Assembly: GCA_019187495.1 (NCBI GenBank)
Contig: JABAQN010000011.1
Span: 54,441-118,440, forward strand
Direction: 5' to 3'
Length of the DNA stretch: 64,000 nucleotides
Source of the DNA: Steroidobacteraceae bacterium
Lineage (GTDB): Bacteria; Pseudomonadota; Gammaproteobacteria; Steroidobacterales; Steroidobacteraceae
This document shows positions 50,764-59,890 of the stretch, in pieces. Under the pieces are notes generated by a model, which was given only the letters and a program-made list of their open reading frames with translations, was not told the origin of the DNA and made no database searches. How positions within the stretch are numbered: position 1 is the first letter of the stretch; each line of letters opens with the position of its first letter. The position numbers and the translations under genes are program-made.

Positions 50764-50840
50764 TCTGCGGCGCATTATGACGCAGTTCACACAACCGGCA
50801 GGCGATCGGGCGCGGGCCGGGCGCCCCGGCCCGCCGGTGC

Positions 50841-50846
50841 TATAGT
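50841..50846 (+). promoter_or_regulatory. Possible extended -10 promoter (TGCTATAGT)
   Basis: TATAGT is preceded by TGC, giving an extended -10 element (TGn-TATAAT with one change) 28 bp before the start codon of the small secreted protein gene. No -35 hexamer is obvious, as is usual for extended -10 promoters. Confidence 0.45.
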
Positions 50847-50874
50847 CAAACGGCTTGCTTTGCGGAGGTGTCCC

Positions 50875-51156
50875 ATGTCCTCACGTGCCGCGTCCTGGCT
50901 CCTCGCCGGACTCGCCCTGTCCGGCATTGCCGCGGCGGAAACCATCGTCGTCGACGGCCAGGTGGCCGTGCGCGCGACCAACGTCGAACACCCTTCCCGC
51001 GGCGCGACGATGGCGTCCGTCGAGCAGCGCTTCGGCGCCCCGGCCTCGAAGCACGCCGCGGTGGGCCAGCCGCCCATCACGCGCTGGGACTACGCGCAGT
51101 TCTCGGTGTTCTTCGAGAACGATCGCGTGATCCACGCGGTCGTGACCGGCGGCTGA
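50875..51156 (+). CDS. Small conserved secreted protein
   Basis: This is a 93-aa protein with a signal peptide (MSSRAASWLLAGLALSGIAA, cleaved near AAA|ET). The mature part carries a conserved-looking block: RGATMASVEQRFGAPASKHA, AVGQPPITRWDYAQFSVFFE, NDRVIHAVV. Proteins with this pattern are common in Xanthomonadales-like bacteria as uncharacterised exported proteins; the fold may be SmpA/BamE-like. A GCGGAGGTG ribosome site precedes the ATG. It lies between divergent lolC and mfd. No function is assigned. Confidence 0.8.
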   Translation: MSSRAASWLLAGLALSGIAAAETIVVDGQVAVRATNVEHPSRGATMASVEQRFGAPASKHAAVGQPPITRWDYAQFSVFFENDRVIHAVVTGG

Positions 51157-51233
51157 CCACCCCCTTTCCGGGGCGCGCCCCGGGCAGGTAAGCTGCCGCG
51201 CTCCGCGGCGGCATGCCGCTGCCCGCGGGCACG

Positions 51234-54200
51234 ATGAGCACGCTCGAACCGCCACTTCCCGATTCCGCCCACCCCGAGGTCCGCTGGCACCAGCTGTACG
51301 GCAGCGCGCCGTCGCTGGCGATCGCGGATGCGGCGGCGCGCGCCGGGCGGCTGTTGCTCGTCATCTGCGCGAGCACGCGCGAGGTCGAGCGGCGTGCGGC
51401 CGAGATTGCCTTCTTCAGCGACGGCGCGATGCCGGTGCTCACGTTCGCCGACTGGGAAGTGCTGCCCTACGACCGCTTCTCGCCGCATCCCGACATCACC
51501 TCCGAGCGGCTCGCGACACTGGCGGGCCTGCCCGGCCTGCGGCGCGGCGTGCTGCTCGTCGCCGCCGACACGCTGCTCGGGCGCCTGCCGCCCGCCGCCT
51601 ACATCCACGGGCGCAGCTTCCAGCTCGCGCGTGGGGAGCGCCTCGCGCTCGAGCCGCTGCGCACCCGCCTCGTCGAATCCGGCTACGCCGCGGTGAGCCA
51701 GGTGACCGCACCGGGCGAGTTCGCGATGCGCGGCTCGCTGCTCGATGTATTCCCGATGGGCGCGCCGCAGCCGCTGCGCATCGACCTTTTCGACGACGAG
51801 ATCGAGGCGATCCGCCGCTTCGACCCGGATACGCAACGCTCGCTCGATGCGCTCGATTCGGTGCGCTTGCTGCCTGCGCGCGAAACGCCGCTCGATCCGG
51901 ATGCCATACGCGCGTTCCGGCGCCGCTACCGCACGCGCTTCGAGGGTGATCCGACGCGCTCGCCGATCTATCGTGACGTGAGCGAGGGCCGCGCGTCGCC
52001 CGGCATCGAGTTCTGGCTGCCGCTGTTCCACGACTCGACCGCCCTGCTCGCCGACTTCCTGCCGCCCGACACCGTGCGAGTCGGGTACACCGGCCTCACC
52101 GACGACCTCGCGCGCGCCTGGGCCGAGATCGAAGCGCGCCATGAGGCGCAGCGCCACGACATCGAGCGGCCGCTGCTCGCACCGGCCGAGCTGTACGCGC
52201 CACCGGACGAAATCCTCGCGCGCCTGCACACGCTGCCCGGCATCACGGTCGACACCTTCAAGGCCGACCCGCTGCAGGGCGCGCAGGTACCGGACGCCGC
52301 GGCCCATGATTTTCCGTCCGCCGCACCACGCCCGCTGCGCCTCGATGTGCACGCCGACGAACCGCTCGCGCCGCTCGATGCCTTCCTCGCCGGCTATGAC
52401 GGCCGCGTGCTGATCGCCGCCGATTCCGCCGGCCGCCGCGAGGTGCTGCTCGAGATGCTGCGCGGGCATCCGGCGCCGATCACGACCGTCGAAGGCTGGG
52501 GCGCTTTCGCGGCGGGCGATGCCCGCTTCGCGCTCACCGTGGCCCCCGATATCGACGGACTCACGCTCACGAATCCCCCGCTCACCGTGCTCGCCGAATC
52601 GCAGCTCTTCGGCGCCCGCGCGCGCCAGGAACGCCGGCGCCGGCGCAGCGCGAGCGATCCGCAGGCGATCCTGCGCGAGCTGCGCGACCTCACCCCCGGC
52701 GCTCCGGTCGTGCACGAGGAGTACGGCGTCGGCCGCTATGTCGGCCTCAGCGTGATGGAGGTCGCGGGCCAGCCGGGCGAATTCCTCGTGCTCGAATATC
52801 AGGGTGGCGACCGGCTCTACGTCCCGGTGCACGCGCTGCATCTCGTGAGCCGCTACACGGGGGCGGCGCCCGAGGGCGCACCGCTGCACAAGCTCGGCAC
52901 CGACCAGTGGGCGAAGGCCAGGAAGAAGGCCGCGGAGAAGGTGCGCGACGTCGCCGCGGAACTCCTCGATCTCTACGCGCGCCGCGCGGCGAAGCGTGGC
53001 ATCGGCCTTGCGCGGCACGACCTCGAGTACCGGCGTTTCGCGAATGCCTTCCCGTTCGAGGAAACACCGGAGCAGGCCGACGCGATCGCGAAGGTGATCG
53101 AGGATCTCGGCGGCGAGCGGCCGATGGACCGGATCGTGTGCGGCGATGTCGGCTTCGGCAAGACCGAGGTCGCAATGCGTGCCGCGTTCGTCGCGGTGCA
53201 GGCCGGCAAGCAGGTGGTGGTGCTCGTGCCGACGACCTTGCTCGCCGAGCAGCATGTCGCGAACTTCCGTGACCGTTTCGCCGACTGGCCGGTGCGCATC
53301 GAGTCGCTGTCACGGTTTCGCAATTCGAAGGAATCCAGGGCGGTGATCGAGGGTCTCGCCGCGGGCACCGTCGACATCGTGATCGCGACCCACCGGCTGC
53401 TGCACGCCGACATCCGCGTCAAGGACCTCGGGCTCATCGTGATCGACGAGGAGCATCGTTTCGGCGTGCGCGACAAGGAGCGCCTGAAGGCGCTGCGTTC
53501 GGAGGTGCACGTGCTGACGCTGACGGCGACCCCGATCCCGCGCACGCTCAACATGGCGCTCGGCGGCCTGCGCGACCTGTCGCTGATCACGACGGCGCCG
53601 GCCGAGCGCCTCGCGATCAAGACCTTCGTGACGCAGTGGCAGGACACGGGCCTGCGCGAGGCGATCCTGCGCGAACTGCGCCGCGGGGGCCAGGTCTATT
53701 TCGTGCACAACGAAGTCCGCGACATCGACAAGATCGCCGCGAACATCGCGCAACTCGTGCCCGAGGCCGACGTGCGGGTGGGCCACGGCCAGATGCGCGA
53801 GCGCGAACTCGAGCAGTTGATGGTCGACTTCTACCACCGGCGCTTCAACGTGCTCGTCTGCACGACGATCATCGAAAGCGGCATCGACGTGCCGACCGCG
53901 AACACGATCATCATCAACCGCGCCGATCGGCTCGGGCTCGCGCAATTGCACCAGCTGCGCGGCCGGGTCGGGCGCTCGCACCATCGTGCCTACGCCTGGC
54001 TCCTCATCCCGCCGCGCAAGGCGCTGTCGCAGGATGCGCTGAAGCGACTCGAAGCGATCGAGTCGATGGAAGAACTCGGCGCCGGCTTCGTGCTCGCGAC
54101 GCACGACCTCGAGATCCGCGGCGCCGGCGAACTGCTCGGCGAATCGCAGAGCGGCGAGTTGAGCGAAGTCGGCCTCACGCTCTACCTCGACATGCTGGAG

Positions 54201-54698
54201 CACGCGGTGCGCGCGCTGCGCGCCGGGCGCGAACCGGTACTCGACCAGCCGCTTGCTGCCCCGACCGAAGTCGAGCTGCGCCTGCCGGCGCTCCTGCCCG
54301 AGAGTTACGTCAGCGACGTGCACGTGCGGCTCGGGCTCTACAAGCGCATCGCGGCGGCACCCGACGAGGCCGCGCTCGATGAACTCACCGCGGAACTCGT
54401 CGATCGCTTCGGGCCGCTGCCCGAGCCCGCGCTCGCGCTGCTGCGCGTGACGCGGCTGCGGCTTGCGGCACGCGCGCTCGGCGTGCGCAAGCTCGATCTC
54501 GGGGCACAGGGCGGCTACGTGCTGTTCGAGCGCGAGAACTCCGTCGATCCGCGCGCCGTCATCCGCCTCGTGCAGGACCGGTCGAACGAATACCGGCTCG
54601 ACGGCCCGTTGAAGCTGCGCGTGTCCCGGGACCTCGACCTCGAGGACGAGCGGTTCGAGTTCGCGGGCCGGCTCCTCGCGCGGCTGCGGGCCGCCTAG
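51234..54698 (+). CDS. mfd: Transcription-repair coupling factor Mfd
   Basis: Mfd removes stalled RNA polymerase from DNA lesions and recruits UvrA. The product is 1154 aa, the usual size. A UvrB-like N-terminal region (LPYDRFSPHPDITSERLATL) is followed by the RNA polymerase interaction domain (GAPVVHEEYGVGRYVGL). The RecG-like translocase has Walker A GDVGFGKTEVAMRAAF near 640, DEEH near 737 and the TRG region. A C-terminal TRCF domain closes it. An in-frame ATG at 51213 would add 7 residues; neither start has a clear ribosome site. Confidence 0.97.
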   Translation: MSTLEPPLPDSAHPEVRWHQLYGSAPSLAIADAAARAGRLLLVICASTREVERRAAEIAFFSDGAMPVLTFADWEVLPYDRFSPHPDITSERLATLAGLPGLRRGVLLVAADTLLGRLPPAAYIHGRSFQLARGERLALEPLRTRLVESGYAAVSQVTAPGEFAMRGSLLDVFPMGAPQPLRIDLFDDEIEAIRRFDPDTQRSLDALDSVRLLPARETPLDPDAIRAFRRRYRTRFEGDPTRSPIYRDVSEGRASPGIEFWLPLFHDSTALLADFLPPDTVRVGYTGLTDDLARAWAEIEARHEAQRHDIERPLLAPAELYAPPDEILARLHTLPGITVDTFKADPLQGAQVPDAAAHDFPSAAPRPLRLDVHADEPLAPLDAFLAGYDGRVLIAADSAGRREVLLEMLRGHPAPITTVEGWGAFAAGDARFALTVAPDIDGLTLTNPPLTVLAESQLFGARARQERRRRRSASDPQAILRELRDLTPGAPVVHEEYGVGRYVGLSVMEVAGQPGEFLVLEYQGGDRLYVPVHALHLVSRYTGAAPEGAPLHKLGTDQWAKARKKAAEKVRDVAAELLDLYARRAAKRGIGLARHDLEYRRFANAFPFEETPEQADAIAKVIEDLGGERPMDRIVCGDVGFGKTEVAMRAAFVAVQAGKQVVVLVPTTLLAEQHVANFRDRFADWPVRIESLSRFRNSKESRAVIEGLAAGTVDIVIATHRLLHADIRVKDLGLIVIDEEHRFGVRDKERLKALRSEVHVLTLTATPIPRTLNMALGGLRDLSLITTAPAERLAIKTFVTQWQDTGLREAILRELRRGGQVYFVHNEVRDIDKIAANIAQLVPEADVRVGHGQMRERELEQLMVDFYHRRFNVLVCTTIIESGIDVPTANTIIINRADRLGLAQLHQLRGRVGRSHHRAYAWLLIPPRKALSQDALKRLEAIESMEELGAGFVLATHDLEIRGAGELLGESQSGELSEVGLTLYLDMLEHAVRALRAGREPVLDQPLAAPTEVELRLPALLPESYVSDVHVRLGLYKRIAAAPDEAALDELTAELVDRFGPLPEPALALLRVTRLRLAARALGVRKLDLGAQGGYVLFERENSVDPRAVIRLVQDRSNEYRLDGPLKLRVSRDLDLEDERFEFAGRLLARLRAA

Positions 54699-54785
54699 GC
54701 GCGCGCCGCCCATCGCGCAGCAGCCGGGCCCGGATTCCGGTGTACCATTTCCCGCGGGCTCTCTCACTCGAGCGGAAGGCGAACG

Positions 54786-55352
54786 ATGACTGACCGCCGG
54801 TTTACCACGCGCACGAAGGCACTGATCCTTGCGGCCGCGCTCTGCGCCTTTGCCCAGTCCGCGACGCCACAGGCAACGGCCAGCGCCTACAACATCGAGA
54901 TCGTCGTCTTTCGTGCGGGCGGCAGTTCGGCCGAAGCCGAGGGCGGCGCCGGTGACCGCGCGCCTGGCGGCGGCGACAGCGGTGACACGGCGGGCGGTGG
55001 TGGCGTCGCACGGCTCATCGGGCCGCTGCCCGCGTCGAGCTTCACGCTCGGCGGTGTGGTCGCGCGACTGCGCAACGCGGGTGGTTACCTCCCGATCGCC
55101 CACGCCGGCTGGTCGCAGACACCGAGCCCCTGGGGCTCGCGCAGCGGCTTTGCGCTCTCGCGTGTCGGCGTCGTCGCCGACGGACTCTCGGGAACGGCCT
55201 GGCTCGAGCGCGGGGAATACCTGCACCTCGGCTTCTCGATGACACTCGGCCGCGCGAAGATCAACGAGATCCGGCGTGTGCGACTCGGCGAGAAGAACTA
55301 TTTCGACAACCCCGACTTCGGCGTCATCGCCGTCGTCACGGCGGCGCGCTGA
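54786..55352 (+). CDS. csiV: CsiV-like periplasmic protein
   Basis: This is a 188-aa protein with a signal peptide (MTDRRFTTRTKALILAAALC, cleaved around ATA|SA). The mature start YNIEIVVFRAGG and the C-terminal RGEYLHLGFSMTLGRAKINEIRRVR fit the CsiV family (peptidoglycan-binding activator near mfd in Pseudomonas). A Gly/Asp-rich low-complexity linker, about residues 46-75, replaces part of the usual sequence. The mfd-csiV order supports the call. Confidence 0.8.
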   Translation: MTDRRFTTRTKALILAAALCAFAQSATPQATASAYNIEIVVFRAGGSSAEAEGGAGDRAPGGGDSGDTAGGGGVARLIGPLPASSFTLGGVVARLRNAGGYLPIAHAGWSQTPSPWGSRSGFALSRVGVVADGLSGTAWLERGEYLHLGFSMTLGRAKINEIRRVRLGEKNYFDNPDFGVIAVVTAAR

Positions 55353-55433
55353 AGGGTCCCGGCCGCTGCGCCTGCCGCCGTTCATTGCGATCACTGCGCT
55401 CGCCGCGCTCGTCGCATGCACGACCCCGCGCAA

Positions 55434-56363
55434 TCAGGCCGGGTAGTCGCCTTTCGCCGCGATCGCGACGCGATTGCGGCCCTGCGCCTTCGCCTGCCGC
55501 AGCGCCGCCTCGGCCGCGTTCACCAGGTACGTGACGGGCTGGTCACGCATCGGCAGGCAGCCCGCGACGCCGACACTGACCGTCACGAACTTCGCCTGCG
55601 CGCGCGGATGATGCACCTGCTGGTCCCGGACCCGCTGCGCGAGCGCACGGGAATACCCGGCGAGCTTGTCGTCGCTCGCCCCGTGCGCCAGCACCGCGAT
55701 GCCGCCGCCGTCCCAGCGCCCGAGCAGGTCACTGCCGCGCCGGAATGACGCCGCGATCAGGCTCGCCGTGCGCCGGATGCAGGCATCGCCACCCGCGCGA
55801 CCGTAGGTGTCGTTGTACGCACCCAGATTGTCGATATCGAAGATCGCGAGCCCGAGCTGGCGCATCTCGCGCTGCGCGAGCGCCCAGTCGCGCTTCAGCA
55901 GCTCCTCGAAGTATGGCCGCGTCGAGAGCGAGGTCAGGCGATCCTCGCGCATCCAGCTCGGCAGTCCCGCGAGCGCGTGCGTCGTGTTTCGCGGCCGGTC
56001 GCTCGCATCCCGGTGATAGCCGATGAAGTGCGTGACGCGCCCCGCGCCATCGCGCACCGGCTGCAGGTGGATATCGACCCAGAAGACGCCGCCGTTCTTG
56101 CGATAATTGCGCAGCAGCACCTGGCACGAATCACCGCGCTCGATCGCCTGCTGCAATCGGTAGCGCGCGTCCTGTTCGCGGTCGTTGCCCTGCAGGTGGC
56201 GCAGGTTCCTGCCGAGCAGGTCCGCCGCGGCGTGGCCCGTCAGGTATTCGAACGCGGCATTCACGTAGACGACCGGCTGGTCGCCTTCCGCTTCGCAGAT
56301 CACGATGCCCTCGGGCGCCGCATCGAGCACGCTGCGCAGGAAATCCGCCGACCAGTCCTTCAT
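55434..56363 (-). CDS. PAS (LOV-like) - degenerate GGDEF protein
   Basis: This is a signalling protein of 309 aa without membrane helices. The N-terminal PAS domain (about 8-122) resembles LOV photoreceptors: GRNLRHLQGNDREQDARYRL, LLRNYRKNGGVFWVDIHLQP, RVTHFIGYHRDASD. The photoactive Cys of GRNCRFLQ is Leu54. The flavin-contact Asn after FW is Val96, and the Gln near the end is His117. The GGDEF domain (about 150-305) keeps FDIDNLGAYNDTYGRAGGD, but the catalytic GG(D/E)EF is DGGGI (218-222), so cyclase activity is unlikely. It overlaps nagZ by 4 nt. It may act as a binding scaffold or be non-functional. Confidence 0.85.
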   Translation of the reverse strand: MKDWSADFLRSVLDAAPEGIVICEAEGDQPVVYVNAAFEYLTGHAAADLLGRNLRHLQGNDREQDARYRLQQAIERGDSCQVLLRNYRKNGGVFWVDIHLQPVRDGAGRVTHFIGYHRDASDRPRNTTHALAGLPSWMREDRLTSLSTRPYFEELLKRDWALAQREMRQLGLAIFDIDNLGAYNDTYGRAGGDACIRRTASLIAASFRRGSDLLGRWDGGGIAVLAHGASDDKLAGYSRALAQRVRDQQVHHPRAQAKFVTVSVGVAGCLPMRDQPVTYLVNAAEAALRQAKAQGRNRVAIAAKGDYPA

Positions 56364-57412
56364 GCCTGCCCCGACGAAAGTTCGAGCGCGGGTGCCAGGG
56401 CGACGTGCGCGAGCGCCGCCTGGCCCTGTCGCCACGCGTCGGAGGCGAGCAGCTCGGAATGCGACGGGCCGTGCCGGCCACGCAGCCGTGCGAGCCGCAG
56501 GTGCATCGCGGGATCGGGCTCGATGTGCAGGCGCGTGAGCAGCGTCTCGACCGCAGGTCTGTCGTTGCAGACCGTGAGCACGTCGCAGCCCGCCGCATGC
56601 GCCGCACGCGATCGCGCGACCGCATCCCCGTACACGGCGGCGCCCTGCATCGACAGGTCATCGCTGAACACGACACCCTGGAAGCCGAGTTCTTCGCGCA
56701 GCACGCCGCGTATCCAGCGCGCCGAGAGACTCGCGGGATCGGCATCGACGGCCGGAAACGCCACGTGCGCCACCATCACGCCCGGCAATCCGTTCGCGAT
56801 CAGCCGCCGGTAGGGCGTGAGGTCTTCCTCCATGTCGGCGAGCGTGCGGCGATCGACCGGCAGCGCCAGATGCGAATCGGCGGTGACGGCGCCGTGCCCC
56901 GGGAAATGCTTGGCGGTCGCGGCCATGCCGGCATCGCGCATCCCGTGCATGTACGCCACCGCCAGCTCGGCGACGGCGGACGCCCGTCGATGGAAAGCGC
57001 GGTCACCGATCACCTCGCTCACGCCGAAGTCGAGATCGACGCAGGGCGCGAACGACAGGTCAACACCGCAGGCGCGCAGCTCCGCGGCCATCAGCCAGCC
57101 GAGGTCACGCGCGAGCTGCAGCCCGCGGCGCGCATCGAGGTCGTACTCCTGCCCGATCCGGCGCGCGGGCGGCAGGCGCGAGTAGCCTGGCCTGAATCGC
57201 TGCACGCGCCCGCCCTCCTGGTCGACGGCGATGACGAGCGACGGGTGGCGCAGCGCGTGGATTTCGGCGGTGAGGCGCGCGAGCTGGTCCGGATCGACGT
57301 AGTTGCGCGTGAAAAGGATCACGCTGCCGACGAGCGGGTGCACGAGGAGTTCCCGTTCCTGCGCTGTCAGCTCCGGGCCTTGCAGATCGACCATCAACGG
57401 GCCGAGTGTCAT
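56360..57412 (-). CDS. nagZ: Beta-N-acetylhexosaminidase NagZ
   Basis: NagZ (GH3) removes GlcNAc from anhydro-muropeptides in the cytoplasm during cell-wall recycling. The product is 350 aa from MTLGPLMVDLQGPELTAQER. VILFTRNYVDPDQLARLTAE, IAVDQEGGRVQRFR, the catalytic loop AKHFPGHGAVTADSHLALP and the nucleophile motif VFSDDLSMQGA are all present. It overlaps rlmD before it and the GGDEF gene after it by 4 nt. Confidence 0.96.
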   Translation of the reverse strand: MTLGPLMVDLQGPELTAQERELLVHPLVGSVILFTRNYVDPDQLARLTAEIHALRHPSLVIAVDQEGGRVQRFRPGYSRLPPARRIGQEYDLDARRGLQLARDLGWLMAAELRACGVDLSFAPCVDLDFGVSEVIGDRAFHRRASAVAELAVAYMHGMRDAGMAATAKHFPGHGAVTADSHLALPVDRRTLADMEEDLTPYRRLIANGLPGVMVAHVAFPAVDADPASLSARWIRGVLREELGFQGVVFSDDLSMQGAAVYGDAVARSRAAHAAGCDVLTVCNDRPAVETLLTRLHIEPDPAMHLRLARLRGRHGPSHSELLASDAWRQGQAALAHVALAPALELSSGQA

Positions 57413-58728
57413 GGCCGGCAAGTATCGTGGATCGGCTCGAGGACCGCCATCGATTCGACGTGGGTCGTGTGCGGAAACATGTCGAGCACGCCGGCGGCCA
57501 CAAGCGCGTAACCGTGATCGTGCACCAGCACGCCGAGGTCGCGGGCGAGCGTCCCGGGGTGGCACGACACATAGACGATGCGTCGGGGTGCGAGGCGCGC
57601 GAGCGCACCGAGCACCTCGCGCGCGCCCGCCCGCGGGGGATCGAGCAGCACGTGCGAATAGCCGCCCTCCCACCATCGCTGTCGATCGAGGTCCGCGGCC
57701 GCGAGGTCGCCGACATGGAACGTGGCGTTGCCAATGAAATTGCGCGCGGCGTTGTCCCGCGCACGCGCGATCAGCCCGGCATCGCCTTCGATCCCGACCA
57801 CCTCGCCCGCGCGACGCGCGAGTGCGAGCGTGAAATTGCCGAGCCCGCAGTACAGATCGAGCACGCGATCACCCGGCCCGGCATCGAGCCAGCGCACCGC
57901 GCGCGACACGAGCGCACGATTCACGGCGGCGTTCACCTGGATGAAGTCGACCGGCTCGAACGCGAGGCGCAGGTCGAACTCCGGCAGCGAATAGTCGAGC
58001 GCCGCCGGCACGCCGTCGAGCGGCGCCACCGTCGCGAGGCCGCCGGGCTGCAGGTACATCGTGACGGCATGTGTCGCGCCGAACGCGCGGATCGCCCCGA
58101 GGTCCGCCGGCGTCGGCGTGGCGAGCACGCGCAGGATCACCGCGCTGCCGCGCTCACCCGCACTGACCTCGACCTGCGGCACGCGCTCGCGGATCGACAG
58201 CGAGGTGAGCAGTTCCGAAAGCGGCGTGATGAGCGCATCGAATGGCGGGGCGAGGATGCGGCAGCTGGCCATTTCCGCGACAAAGGGCGCGGAACGCTCA
58301 CGGAATCCGACCAGCGAGCGGCCCTTCTTCGTGACGTAGCGCGCACTCAGGCGGGCGCGACGCCGGTAGTTCCAGGCGGGGCCTTCGAGCGGCTCGAGCC
58401 AGGTGGCGGGCGTGACGCGCCCGATGCGCTCGAGGCTCGACTCGAGCTCCGTGCGCTTCGCGGCGAGCTGCGCGGACGGTGCGAGGTGCTGCAGCGCGCA
58501 GCCGCCGCACACGCCGAAATGCGGACACGGCGGCACGACGCGCCCGGGCGCGGCCGCCAGCACTTCGACGAGTTCGGCTTCATCGTGCTGGCGATGGCGC
58601 CGCGTGCGCCTGAAAAGTATCGTCTCGCCCGGCAGCGTGCCCGGCACGAAGGCGGCCTTGCCCGCCTTCACGAGCCCGGCGCCGTCGTGGTTGAGCGCGA
58701 CTACGACGCCGGATTCGGGTTCGACCAT
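57409..58728 (-). CDS. rlmD: 23S rRNA (uracil-1939-C5)-methyltransferase RlmD
   Basis: RlmD methylates U1939 of 23S rRNA using SAM. The product is 439 aa. An N-terminal TRAM domain is followed by the iron-sulfur cysteines 68, 74, 77 (CPHFGVCGGC) and 156 (MASCRIL). The methyltransferase core has VLDLYCGLGNFTLALA and LLDPPRAGAREVL, and the catalytic cysteine is in RIVYVSCHPGTLARDL. It starts inside the exonuclease gene with a 28-nt overlap and ends over the nagZ start by 4 nt. Confidence 0.95.
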   Translation of the reverse strand: MVEPESGVVVALNHDGAGLVKAGKAAFVPGTLPGETILFRRTRRHRQHDEAELVEVLAAAPGRVVPPCPHFGVCGGCALQHLAPSAQLAAKRTELESSLERIGRVTPATWLEPLEGPAWNYRRRARLSARYVTKKGRSLVGFRERSAPFVAEMASCRILAPPFDALITPLSELLTSLSIRERVPQVEVSAGERGSAVILRVLATPTPADLGAIRAFGATHAVTMYLQPGGLATVAPLDGVPAALDYSLPEFDLRLAFEPVDFIQVNAAVNRALVSRAVRWLDAGPGDRVLDLYCGLGNFTLALARRAGEVVGIEGDAGLIARARDNAARNFIGNATFHVGDLAAADLDRQRWWEGGYSHVLLDPPRAGAREVLGALARLAPRRIVYVSCHPGTLARDLGVLVHDHGYALVAAGVLDMFPHTTHVESMAVLEPIHDTCRP

Positions 58729-59486
58729 GCCGCGAGGAACTCGGCGTGATGCGGCTCGTCCGACGCCGCGAGCAGCGCGCGCACGCGCCCGACCTCCGCG
58801 GCATGCTGTTCGCGCGACAGATGGCCGCGCAGCAGCTCGAAGCGCAGGTAAACGAGATAGGTGTTGAGGACATCGGTTTCGCAGTAGCGCCGGATCGCGA
58901 CGATGCCGCCCTCGAGCCACGTATCCCACACCCTGGCGCCCGAGAAGCCGAGCTTGCCCGGCAATCCGAGCAACTGCGCCATGTCCTCGAGCGATGCGCG
59001 CGCCCGCGGCTGCATCCCGGACAGCACATCCATCAGGTCGAGGTGGCGCCAGTGGTAGCGGCTGAGGTAATTGTTGTAGCGAAATGCCGTGTTGGCATCG
59101 CCGGTCTCCCAGTACGTCGGCGCCTGGATGCCGGCCGCGAGCGCGCGGTAATGCAGCACCGGCAGGTCGAAGCCGCCACCGTTCCACGAGACGAGATCCG
59201 GTGTATAGCGCTCGATGCCCTCGAAGAAGCGCCCGACGATGTCGGCCTCGTCCGCTTGCGGGTCGCCGAGGCTCCATACGCGCAGGCTGTCACGCGAGCG
59301 CAGCACGCAGGAGATCGCGACGACCCGGTGCTGCTCGTGCGGCAGGAAATCGCTGCCGGTCTGCTGGCGGCGGCGCGTGAACATCGCTTTCGCGACGTCG
59401 CCGTCCGGCAGGCCCTCGAGGCCGAGCGCGCGCCGCCCGAGCGCGACGTCCGGCACCGTTTCGATGTCGAACACGAGCACATTCAT
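58701..59486 (-). CDS. PolB-related 3'-5' exonuclease
   Basis: This predicted DnaQ-fold 3'-5' exonuclease has 261 aa and belongs to the family related to the proofreading domain of DNA polymerase B. The Exo I motif is VFDIETVPD (Asp7, Glu9), Exo II is LVSWNGGGFDLPVLHYRAL, and Exo III is RRYCETDVLNTYLVYLRF, so the acidic catalytic residues are all present. Its cellular substrate is not known. It overlaps acpS by 4 nt and rlmD by 28 nt. Confidence 0.88.
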   Translation of the reverse strand: MNVLVFDIETVPDVALGRRALGLEGLPDGDVAKAMFTRRRQQTGSDFLPHEQHRVVAISCVLRSRDSLRVWSLGDPQADEADIVGRFFEGIERYTPDLVSWNGGGFDLPVLHYRALAAGIQAPTYWETGDANTAFRYNNYLSRYHWRHLDLMDVLSGMQPRARASLEDMAQLLGLPGKLGFSGARVWDTWLEGGIVAIRRYCETDVLNTYLVYLRFELLRGHLSREQHAAEVGRVRALLAASDEPHHAEFLAAWSNPNPAS

Positions 59487-59890
59487 CGGCTCGCCTCCCC
59501 GCCGGGCGCACCTGCGCGCTCGAGCACCGCGACCGCGACGATGAGGCCCGCCTCGTCGGTCAGCGTGACATGGCCGTCGCCGACCCCGAGGCCGCGCCGG
59601 ACAGCCTCGCCGCGCGGCGAATACACGACTTCCGGGCGGCCCCAGGCGTTCTGCACGACACCGACGTCGCGAATCCACACGCCGTGCGCGAAGCCCGTGC
59701 CGAGCGCCTTGACGATCGCTTCCTTGGCCGCGAAGCGCATCGCGAGGAAGCGCCCCTTGCGCTGCGTCAGCGCGAACTGCGCGCGTTCGGCCGGCATCAG
59801 CAGCCGCTCGATGAAATGCTCTCCGTGGCGCGCATAGACCCTGTCCACGCGCGCCGCCTCGAGCACGTCGATGCCGATGCCGAAGATCAT
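59483..59890 (-). CDS. acpS: Holo-[acyl-carrier-protein] synthase AcpS
   Basis: AcpS transfers phosphopantetheine from CoA to apo-ACP. The product is 135 aa with [20 protein letters not shown], including the metal-binding Asp, and [20 protein letters not shown] with the conserved Glu/Lys. The start overlaps the pdxJ stop by 4 nt, the usual pdxJ-acpS arrangement. Confidence 0.96.
   Translation of the reverse strand: MIFGIGIDVLEAARVDRVYARHGEHFIERLLMPAERAQFALTQRKGRFLAMRFAAKEAIVKALGTGFAHGVWIRDVGVVQNAWGRPEVVYSPRGEAVRRGLGVGDGHVTLTDEAGLIVAVAVLERAGAPGGEASR

Noticed and set aside
55434..56363. Functional blue-light photoreceptor diguanylate cyclase
   Set aside because: The adduct cysteine, two other flavin-contact residues and the GG(D/E)EF catalytic residues are all replaced.
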